In this document: positions 40,983-52,900 of the stretch, piece after piece
How the letters are laid out: the number at the start of each line of letters is the position of its first letter
How positions within the stretch are numbered: position 1 is the stretch's first letter
NCBI GenBank assembly: GCA_029582265.1
Contig: CM055820.1
Span: forward strand, 14,559,695-14,623,694
Length of the DNA: 64,000 nucleotides
Reading direction: 5' to 3'
Origin: Zoroaster sp. YZ-2022
Taxonomy: Eukaryota; Echinodermata; Asteroidea; Forcipulatida; Zoroasteridae
Notes under the pieces: model-generated
What the model saw: only the letters and a program-made list of their open reading frames with translations
The model's database searches: none
What the model was told of the DNA's origin: nothing
Position numbers and translations under genes: made by a program

Positions 40983-43900
40983 GTAAGATTAGAATTTAAG
41001 ATTAACAGTACTATAGGTAAAACCATAGAGAAAGGATTTCTCTATGGTAAAACCCATAAATATGGCCAGTCACTGGATATTCCTCTGTATTACTGGTCTG
41101 GTCCTATGGCGTCACATGCACAAAAACTTTAATTTAAACTTTTGAAATACACATGATTTCTAAACCCTAATGTTTATATTTATATTTATATTTATTTATT
41201 TATTTCTGATCTTTTATCTTTTGTTCACACAAAATGTGGTTTTCCACGGGACCCCGAAAATTATGAGAAATAAGTATTATTACAAATATAGACAAATCAA
41301 TTAGACAAATACCTAATTCAGTTATAAATAAAAGCCAATGTGGTAAAAAAGTACTTGATACCTACTTCATAAAAGATCTATATATAGGCCTACAAAAGAT
41401 AAAACTTGTTACAATAATTTTTGATCGAAATCTGTATCCCTCCCCCATTCCCAAAAAATTTACACCACTGATTCTATTGAGTAAACAACTAATAACTCTG
41501 AATGATACAGAGTACGTGAACATTAATTTTCTCGTGGTTGCCGTCGGTCAACCCCTCACGTATGGAATTCCATATCTGCCATTCTAAACGTCGCCCTTCG
41601 CCCTTCTAAACGTCGCGCGTTGCCTTCAATGTGATTGATCAATTGACCTTCGCTGTATTTTTTGTAATGAAATAGAAGCATCAAATAAAATTTGCAAAAA
41701 AACAATAGTCTTCCTTCCAAGTTCCTACATGTATGTGAATTTTTCCAGTATTCCTAGCAAAATGGAACAGAGATATGTTTGTTTATGAAATTGTGATTTT
41801 GATGTGATTTTGTCTCTAGGAATATAATTGTTAGTGAAACTTATTATCTATTTAGTATTGTAGGCCTATAAATGGGTAATAAACTGGTCCAATCACTCTC
41901 AAAGATATAACAATATTGCTTTCCCTGTGACACTGAAAGGAACATGAACAGAAATCATTTGACACTAATACATTTGAAAGTAACCCAAGTGTCCGCGAAA
42001 AAATGATATTAAATCTCGGGCTTCTGACAGCTGATAAAATGAAACTGGGCTTTGACGCTAGGTCACAAAACACGACTCTACACGAGACTGGTCAAATTTT
42101 GATTCACGGGGGCGTATTATTATTCTTATTATACGAAATATCCAGGTTATTTCGGGGTTAACGACAAGTCTTAGCAACGAAACGAAAATACATACACCCG
42201 GGCAACTAATCTCCAGGTTAATAAGCAGCTTGGAGTGAAAGAACAGTATTACTCATTACATATTTTCCTGACTGCATAAATATTTTACGCTCGTCTGATA
42301 TGCCTACTATTGGTTCAAAGCTACAATCCCTTGGTATTTACTTCACGTTTCTGATGTTGTCAATATTAAATATAATTATATCATATTATCTGAATGATTA
42401 TGTTTAGATGATTTGGGGGTGAGAAGTGAACTGAATGTGGATTTTGTTGGGTTTATTTCTTTGAGAGTGGTTGGACCAGTTTATTACCCATTTATAGGCC
42501 TACAATACTAAATAAATAATAAGTTTCACTATAACAATTATATTCATAGAGACAAAATCACAATTTCATAAACAAACATATCTCTGTTCCATTTTGCTAG
42601 GAATATTGGAAAAATTCACATAGGAACTTGAAAGGAAGACTGTTGTTTTTTGCAAATTATATTTGATGCTTCTATTTCATTACCAAAAATACAGCGGTCA
42701 ACTGATCAATCACATTGAAGGCGACGCTCGACGCGCGACGGTCAACGGGCGACGCCCGACGTTTAGAAGGGCGACGGGTGACGGGCGACGTTTAGAATGG
42801 CAACGGGCGACGGACGACGTTTAGAAGGGCGACGGTCGACGGTCGATGGTCGACGGGCGACGCGCGACATTTAGAAGGGCGACGGGCGATGTTTAGAATG
42901 GCAGATCTGGAATTACGTACTCACGCTCTTCGTCTGTGCAGCTCCGCGCTAAACCAAGAAGAATTAGCTGTTGTTAACTGCTTACCAAACTAAAGCCGGG
43001 ACCTGCAGTCTAAATGCAAACTAAATAATGGATTGGCCTTCAAGTTACGTTTCGAACCTAGCAGGTTTTTTCTCAAAGGTACAAAAAGCAGAATGTAATG
43101 AGGTATCACGAGTTTTTGGCTGGAAGAAGGTTCGTTTACTCTTCCACCGTTTTCGTTTTTCGTTTTTCGTTAAAATTTAAGGTGTAAGTAAGACTTTGCA
43201 TGGTGAAAAGGATAAGTAAAGAATTAGACAGTCTTCGAATTGCGGTGACACCTGAAGACAATCAGAGCATAGGCCTACTGATCGAAACATCGAGTTGTAA
43301 CCACCAGTTCTGTTCAGAACTATTTACAACTCAAAGAGAATTTCTACATGGTGTCACCGCAAAAAACATTCTTTACTTAATTTAAGGTTTGTTTTTGTTT
43401 AAAAAACAACAACAACAAACAATAACTAGAGATTGAGTGTTTGTTGGAACAAACACACGGTGTTCGTTTCAACTTTTGGCTCAATCAAGTGATCATTGAT
43501 ACTTCACAATCATACTTTTGAAAAGAACTAACATAATTTATTATAACAATACTAATTTTCTTCTTCAAAAGATCTATACATTACAATATATTTAATTTCA
43601 AACTTCCAGTTTGGACCGGAAGTAAAGGTCAGATCAGCTTCATGTCCATGAGAGAATATTTAACAGATCCAAGCAGATGATATCTGTCAAAATGAAAACT
43701 AAGCCCAGCTATCATATAAATCAATTATAAATCTCTCCACCGCATGTATGTACTTCTAAGACACAGTTTTGATATCAGTTAAAAGTTGTATGTGTTATGT
43801 AAAAGAAATCAGTAATATGTGATTAATAGAATACTTTGATTTGTCATGTCTGTATTGCTTTTTAAAATATCTACTTCTTTTTCAAGAACAAGAGGCAAGT

Positions 43901-46900
43901 AAATAAAGAGAAATTAGTCAAGCTGTTAGCGTATGTACTTAATTAATTCGGTAGACGCATGTGAATGACAGGCGCTGTGTGACGTGACATGCAGCGATCA
44001 CGTCGGCAGGGTTTTCGTGCAAGTTTTTTTTTGCATGGCGCTAAAGTTGTCCATCGTTGGTGTACAGATAATTTGAACAATGTGGTGGCGCGCACGGACA
44101 CAATTAATATCACATGAAAAATATTACTTTTTATGATTGCCAAAACCGAAAAAATTTAAGAAATAAAATTCCATTCACATGTAACTTCACATCTTTCAAT
44201 TTACTTTATTTCCAACTGTAACCGGGGGAATAGACAACCCTGTCGGTTATATTATGGACGCAACGTTGAAAGGAATTTGTTTTAATTGTAGTTGTACGTT
44301 TTGTATCTTGTTTGCTTAATATTAGTTATGTAGTGTTATTATTGCCTTTTTGTGTTACATTTAGGAATGTTCAGTTCGAGTTATGAAACGCTAGGGGGTC
44401 TTGCCACCACTGAGGGCTATAACACCTACATGTACGTCCTTGTCTAGCCCTGTGGTAATTTTTGGGGTTGCAGCGGGTACGGCGATTTCGAGCCTGGCTG
44501 GCACTTGCCAACGCGCTGCATGCCGGTCACGGCGGTTGCGAAGGCGAACGTCTGTCCAGTGAGCCTTAATTGTAGTTTCATCTTTGTGTCGGGATGTTCT
44601 TCGACTATTACAGTACATGTCTGATACAGACCATCGTCCACCTGCTGATGACAGCTGAAGGTTGTTTTAGCCAGAGACCGGATTTTATCATGGTGCCGAA
44701 ATGGTGGGTCCGTGATCTGTAGACCCATTGTCGCTGGTTGGTGTTTTTTTTTGTGTGTGTTTGGTTTCGGGTTTACGTTTTCATTTTGGTTGTAGTTCTC
44801 TAGATTTGTGATTTCATTAAAGTTCATTGGTCCACGGTATCCTTACTTGCATTCTGTGTATTATTCCTGGGTGTGCAAAAGCTCCGGTTACACAACAATG
44901 GGTTAAATTCTCCATTCACACTGTTATTATTATATGCTCAGGGTCAGACAGGGCCAGTCCCTTGATTGTGATATCGAATTATAATAACAAGGACATTGTA
45001 GAACATTTGTACAATACAAAGACATTGTCTGATCACCTAATATACACAAAATTTGTTTATTATTTATATCATAGGGAATTTATGTCAATGACATTCAGGG
45101 CCGTAGCTTTATTAGCCTCAGTCGGCAAATGAAGCATCAAAGATACTAGAACAAGGGTTGGTCCAGAATAAATTTTCATTGGCAAACCTAGAGCTATGGG
45201 TTTTTCTAAGCACTGAAGATTGTTTGTTGTGTTTACTTTGTAATACATTGTACGTATTTTACTCACGGACAGAGCTGCGGTTTAAGGTGGCGGTTCACAC
45301 TCCTCCCCCCCCCCCCCACACACAAAATTACCCACAAAAAATGTTTTCCCCCACTCTGAAAAGCCTGGCTACGTCAGTCGGCAATTGGCTTCCACACCTC
45401 CCCAGAGAAAATACCTCGCCGCTACACCCTTGCTAGTGGTTAGAAAGCTCGCAGGGCGAAGGGGGCCGTAAGCCGTGTGCCCAGGCACGTGCATACATAG
45501 GTCCCAAAGGGTGCTTGAGCCCCTGCCCTTTTTGCCTAGTATAAAAAGTGCCCTTTTTAGCCCAAGGTTTTATTATTATTATTTTTTTTTAATGAATTAT
45601 TAAGTTCCTGTTGCGCATAGACTGCCCTGCCTAGTTGAAAGATGTCAGGATAGAATAAAATTAGAATAAATATTAGGTCAGCAGAGATGCCCCTTACTAT
45701 TCCTGTGCACGGGCCTGCATGTGCCCCTCCGCGAAACTAGATTTCACGCATAGCCGCGCGCGCCTATACGTCTTTGATAGGCAGGCACACGCTGTCACTG
45801 AAACACGAAATTGACATCCTGCTCCCACTCGAGACCTATGTCTTACAGTTAGCCTACTTCAAAGCAACTACTACACTTACTTCATTAGGTAGGTAAGCTA
45901 TTTGCCCCAATACATGTTCATTTTCGGTTTTGTGTTATTGGTGCACTTTATGATTGTTTGACTAGGCGGAGCTCCGTTTTCTTGTGCAAATATCAGGTGA
46001 TATGATACGTTTATTATAAATTTGAGACTTAAGGGGATAATTAGACTTGGTGGACTTGGTCCTTGACTATAGGCTCACTCACCACCAGATCAGATTGTAA
46101 ATGAAAACCAGTCATCAACATAATCTGATCTGATTGTAATGTTAAAAACCATATTATGCGTTTTTATTAATAAATAAACGCCCAAATTTTTTTTAGCTCG
46201 CGCGCTACGCGCGCTCGCATGGAATTACACTGCCCTTTTCAGACTCTGAGCCCCCCCTTATAAAAAACCACTGCATTATTACTATAGTTTTTATTATAAT
46301 TTTACTGTTGTTTTCCTACAGTGGTATTATAGTAAAAACACAGTAAACATGCAATATTTTCTTATTTGTACTGTAATAACACTACAGAATAACTGTAGTT
46401 TTATCATAATAGATTACTGTAGTAACTGTAGTAGAACTATAGTGTTTTGGCCAAAATCGTGTGATAAAACTATGTTAAAATTATGTTAAAACTGTAGTTT
46501 TAACGCACTTTCACTACAATATCACTGTAATTGTACTGTAGTTTTATTACAGTTTTACTACACTGTAGTTTCACTGTAATATCACTGCAGTTTTTATTAT
46601 AGTTTCAGCATAGTTTTACTACAATTTTTGTGTAGTAAAACAATGTTGAAACTGTAGTTTAATTCATCTTTACTAGATTATCACTGTAATTCTACTGTAG
46701 TTTTATTACAGTTTTAGTACACTGTAGTTTCACTGTAATATTACTGCAGTTTTTATTATAGTTTCAGCATAGTTTTGCTACAATTTCTGTGTAGTAAAAC
46801 AATGTTGAAACTGTAGTTTAATTCATTTTACTAGAATATCACTGTAATTGTACTTGTAGTTTTATTACAGTTTTACTACACTGTAGTTTCACTGTAATAT

Positions 46901-49900
46901 TACTGTAGTTTTTATTATAGTTTCAGCATAATTTTGATACAATTTTTGTGTAGTAAAACAATGTTGAAACTGTAGTTTAATTCATCTTTACTAGATTATC
47001 ACTGTAATTGTACTGTAGTTTTATTACAGTTTTACTACACTGTAGTTTCACTGTAACATTACTGCAGTTTTTATTATAGTTTCAGCATAGTTTTGCTACA
47101 ATTTCTGAGAAGTAAAACGATGTTGAAACTGTAGTTTAATTCATTTTTACTAGAATATCACTGTAATTGTACTGTAGTTTTATTACAGTTTTACTACACT
47201 GTAGTTTCACTGTAATATTACTGCAGTTTTTATTATAGTTTCAGCATAATTTTGATACAATTTTTGTGTAGTAAAACAATGTTGAAACTGTAGTTTAATT
47301 CATTTTTACTAGATTATCACTGTAATTGTACTGTAGTTTTATTACAGTTTTACTACAATGTAGTTTCACTGTAACTGCAAGTTTACTGTATTTTCCTGTT
47401 CCTACTGCTGTAAAATAATTATTTTGTTGTGGATCTTGACCACAATTAATTAACAGGTTCCTATAACATTACACTGACTTAAACAGGTCTAGCAACAATA
47501 AACCGACAGTAATCATGATGATTCTATCAGACGAAATTACATAACACAAACAAAATCGTTTGGTACATGATACATCTTCAGTCTTATTCTTGAGCACCGG
47601 GCCACCATGAAACAAAATAATAAAATAAAATACATAGTTTAAAATTAACCCATATTAATTTTTTTTAAATGTTTTTGTAACAGTCGCCTGATGACCATGA
47701 AAAACAAAATACAAAGTTGAATTATAAAAACTAAAGATAAAGTAATGCTTTGGTACATTCGCTTTGAGATTGCACTTTATCTTATGATTGTGCAAAGAAA
47801 ATATGTCTATAAGATTATAAATAAATGTAATGTAAATTTACCTGAGTAAAACAACAAATTGTTGTTATAAAATATATTTTTTAGACTATGAAATGGCAAG
47901 TTTATTTCCATAGATGCTAATTAAAATATAGGCCAGTCTCATATAAACTTAGGTCACGTCAATGTATGTACGGAACATGAACATTCAATGCTGGCCATTG
48001 GTAAAAAGGGTTATGGAAACAGGGAGAGACACACTTTCAATGTTGAGGTCAACTAGTACTGTTTTATCAGCAGGCTTGGTACTGGTATGAACTTGTTATT
48101 TCAACTCTCCTAAAGGCAATTAGAACACACTAATTGAAACATGAATTTTTGTTCATTTTTACACGGTGCCATAGCAAACCTCTAGAATATGAGATCTAAA
48201 ATCAATGATCAATAATGTTAAAGCTCAACCAAACAGGTAAAATGAACTGACTTATATCCACTTAAAAAAGGATTTCTGACAAACATCCGAGTCCTGTAGG
48301 TGTTGCAGCATCTTGACAGCTCAGTAGACCGTATGTTCAACCGTGTGAGGGTGCCATTCAGGGGTAAGGCCATTCCAATTTTATTAGTTGGTTTACGGAT
48401 TTTTTAGGTGCTGAAAAAAGTTGTCAGACAGGAAAAAAAAAAAAAAATGATGGCAAGTGTTGTATACATGTACATGTAAATCCATTGGACGACGATCATA
48501 AGGTGTTTTTTATACTGGGATTTGCCTCCGTCTCGCAATTCCATGTCAGTTATAATAAGCCTTCTATGCATCTTTTAAATTTCTGTTTAATACCCATTAT
48601 AATTTATTTATTATTTTGTATTATTTTAATAATTGTTACTGCGAATTGGAAAGGGTTTTTTGGAATTTTTTTAACAACCACTAACCAGTTAAAAAATGAT
48701 TCCATCGATTTTTGGGGGTACAGAAAGCAAAAACTATCTTTAAAATCCACTTTTATGATGGTTTCGGACTTGATAATTTCCTTCTAAAAATCCTCCCTTC
48801 AGAAAATAGAAGGATGATCCTATTATAGGCTCCTAGTTGCCACTACGCATGTACAATGACTGTGTTGGTCACTAAATTTGTGGAGTTTACAAGATCAGAC
48901 TGACATGACTGAGGAAGTCATCGTATACCAAAAATGCCTGATTTTTAATGAAATAAATATCCTGGAATAATTTGAAGTATATTTCCATCATCATCCATAT
49001 GTTCTTCACCTTACTAAAAAATACTAGGTAGGTAACGTAAGATTAACATAATTGGTTATATTTAATGAGAAAAAGTGGCGGTCGGATACGACATTCTACC
49101 CAAGGATCCTTCTATTTTCTGAAGGGGAGGATTTTTTTAGAAGGGAAATAAATTCTGAAAACCATCATAACACTAAAAAAAGTGGAGTCAAGATAGTTTA
49201 TGTTTTCTGTACCCCCAAAAAACGATAGAATAATTTTTTACCTGGTTAGTGGTTGCAAAAAAAATCCAAAAATCCTCTTAAAAAGTGGCGGTCGGAGACG
49301 ACATTCTTCAGTAGCACTAGCACTAGCAGAAGTACAAGTGGATTGCTTCTCTTCCTTCTTCCCTGCAGGGTTTATCTTCATTTCGATAAATTTCCACCTG
49401 AACGAAGCAGCTGTGTATTACATTTCTAGCCGTTCCGGTGGCAGTCATGTCGACGGCACTTGCAGTGATTCAAGGGATTGTTCACCGACGCCCATTGCAT
49501 TGGACAATGAACCAATACTTTCACATCAAGGGATGCGGCAATAAAGCATTTATCCAGCTTTCCTCCCTCCTTTACAGTCATAGAATTCAGAAAAGTATTC
49601 GTTGCTGACAGAACGAACGTGCAACAGCATGGAATTTGATTACACAAGTATAAAGGGACGGGTATCAAACTATTATGTTTACATCGCGTATTACACTTTC
49701 CGTCTAACACCCAATCCCACGGCCGCTGGTCTAGCACCGAACAGTGCACACGGGCTGTTCTCACGGTTCAGCACGCCCCGCTGCGCTGTATGTATTTGAT
49801 ATCAAGACATGAGGGAGGCACGGAGTCGGATCGCCGCGCGGCCGGCCGGGGCCGATGCACATCATCAGGACGGCACGTATGGATGCGTGATCGAAACGTA

Positions 49901-52900
49901 TGGTATTCAAGTACGTACACAGACACGTAGCCTTCACGATTTTTTTTTTCGCAATTCGTTTTCTCGACACGAAAAATCAACTTATTTATTTTTAATTTTT
50001 TTTTTTAATATTCAGACCAATGTTTTGAATATTCGTCGCCGGGCAAAAAAAAAGAAAAAAAAAGTACAGATTTCTAATTTTTATTTTTTTCAAAACTCTA
50101 GTTAAATCATAATAAAACTACAGTAATACCAAATGAGTATAATACAGGAATACTGCAATTTTACTGCAGTATTACTATAGTTGTATTACATTCAAAACTC
50201 TAGTTAAATCATAATAAAACTTAGGGCTGTGCCGGGTATCCGGATACCCGACCGAAACTGTCATTACCCGATTCCATTTTTCGGTTCCGGGTACCCGTAA
50301 ACGACTTTTTAAAATTGGGACTTACCATTTCAGTGATGTGAACAGAAATCTTTTACTATTGAACAATGTAATGTTTACACTTTAAAGAGCAATTTTATTC
50401 AAGAGATTAACACTCTGATAACGCCTTTGTAGTATTTTACGGACATTTTCCATACACTTTTGTCCAACTGTTTGTGTTACATTAAAAACACTTTCGTAGA
50501 GGATGTCCTATTACATTGTATACGACAACCCCATAGAGTGGGTTTTGTACAGAAAAAGTTAAGCAAGTTAATCACTACCTTCACCCAAGGTTTGTTTATG
50601 CCACAGAGAATGCAGCGTGAGGGTGTGGGTTTTGTATACGAGTGTGTAGTGTAAGGGTTACAGAGTCATCGTCGTTAACATTTTAATTTAAAGAACATAA
50701 AATAGTTATAGCCTAATTAGAACGTTGCTAGACTGTTACACCATGTATACAGAAACAATTTGATTATTCATGAAACGATCGAGTACCGTATGAATTAAGC
50801 GTGCCATTGCTGCATGCTACGCGCGATATGCATGTGCCACTCACTTAAAACGACACCAATTGTAATCCAGACTACCAGATTATAATCTGTGCTTGTTAAT
50901 AGCAAGATGAAATTGATCTTTTTGAGACGTTATCTACTGACACAAATTTGGAGAATACATGTTGCGATGAATACATAGGGAAGAAAACAGTGAATCCATG
51001 CCCGCGTGTTATTTTGTTCGTGGTACATGTATTAAGACAGTAAACTACCCGTAATTTATATTCAATAACACTCTAACAAATTAAACACCCTACTAATTAT
51101 TTATCAATCCTATTTCCCCTTTGAGAAAGAACCTGCTGTAGGTTCGAAACGAATAACGACTAGTTTGCATTTATACTACAGGTCCTTTAGGTTGGTAAGC
51201 AGTTTGCAACAGCTAATTCTCTATTTATCCAAAATTTGTTTAATATTTAGATGTAATTTGAGATGCCATTTGAGATGTATAGTTCCTATTTAAAAATAAA
51301 CCATACTAAGAATGTGTTTGCAGATATCTCAAAATATCAGGATTTATAGTTTCTTGTCATACACCAGTGTACATTTGGTGGAATATTCTATTAAAAACCA
51401 GACATCCTCAAAGTTACCCCCAGACATCATTAATCATCCCTTCAGCTGCAGTTTGAAAGCTAAGTATGCTTTTGAAAGTCATCTGAGCGCAACGGCTCAT
51501 TTCAATACATTTCATATGACTAAAAATACTTTTTCTTTCACGCCAAAATAATTCAATGTGTAGGTCAAGGTTGTTTGTGTTAGTGACTTTCCAAACATCA
51601 GTGTAGGCTATACATCACGTGTACATGTACAATGTACATATAGCTTCAGACTTCAATTTCGATCCAAAACTTGAAAAGATCGACGGATGAAAGCGCACCA
51701 AAATTTGCTGCCCATTACAACGCGCTGGGAAGACATAAACAAAAGTATTACCCAATAATATGACTCCCAAAGTTGATCTCAAAAGTGCTTATCGGTATAT
51801 ATATATACCTGTCATCCCGATGACTTATTTAAATGGCACTAAACTTCCATTTGGAAATACACGTGCGCCATGCATTTTTCATAGAATTACTCCGTCTGCA
51901 TGTCTCTCGTATGATGCAACATCATGGTTGTAATGGGGTCGTTGCTTACCTGGATGATTTTCTCATCAAAATTGAAAATACACGGGAGGCTTGTAAATGG
52001 CATTTTAATTACTTGTTTTACTTTATGGTTAGTATTTCATATAAATTGCTCAAAGATGGACAGCCCTTCCCAAACAATCACTTGTCTTGGTATCTTAATT
52101 CATACCAATGCTCGAACTCATAAAATACCTCAGGAAAACTAGATTGTTCATTGAACTACTTCAGGAGTGTTCGCAGCCATTTACTCTGCATATTATATTA
52201 AAAATCCCAGACATATTCAAAGTTATTCATCCGTCCAGTTGCAGTTTGAAAGCTATCGCTATGCTTTTTGCAAATCATGTGAGCGGAACCCTCATTTGTG
52301 ACTCATTTCAATACGTTTCATATGACTAAAAATACAACAAAGGATCTGCACTTTTTTCTTTCACGCCTACATGTTGTGTTGCTTTTTGTACACCAAAGGA
52401 GTGCATGTTTTCAACAAGAATGAAAACGGGTATCCGGGTATCCGAACTTTCCTGATTTCGGGTATCCGGTTCCAAAAATATCCGAAAACGCACACCGCTA
52501 ATAAAACTACAGTAATACCAAATGAGTATAATACAGGAATACTGCAATTTTACTGCAGTATTACTATAGTTGTATTACATTCAAAACTCTAGTTAAATCA
52601 TAACAAAACTACAGTAATACCAAATGAGTGTAATACAGGAATACTGCAATTTTACTGCAGTATTACTATGGTTGTATTACATTCAAAACTCTGGTTAAAT
52701 CATAATAAAACTACAGTAATACCAAATGAGTATAATACAGGAATACTGCAATTTTACTGCAGTATTACTATAGTTGTATTACATTCAAAACTCTAGTTAA
52801 ATCAGAACAAAACTACAGTAATACCAAATGAGTGTAATACAGGAATACTGCAATTTTACTGCAGTATTACTATAGTTGTATTACATTCAAAACTCTGGTT

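Larger units (their letters stand above)
50222..52500. mobile_element. hAT element inserted in the 102-bp array
   Basis: ATAAAACT on both sides (50214-50221 and 52501-52508) is a perfect 8-bp duplication. The ends TAGGGCTGTGC and, reversed, TAGCGGTGTGC fit the hAT YARNG terminus. GGGTATCCGG motifs cluster at both ends. No hAT transposase frame is visible; a DIRS-like RT relic is inside. Confidence 0.85.
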
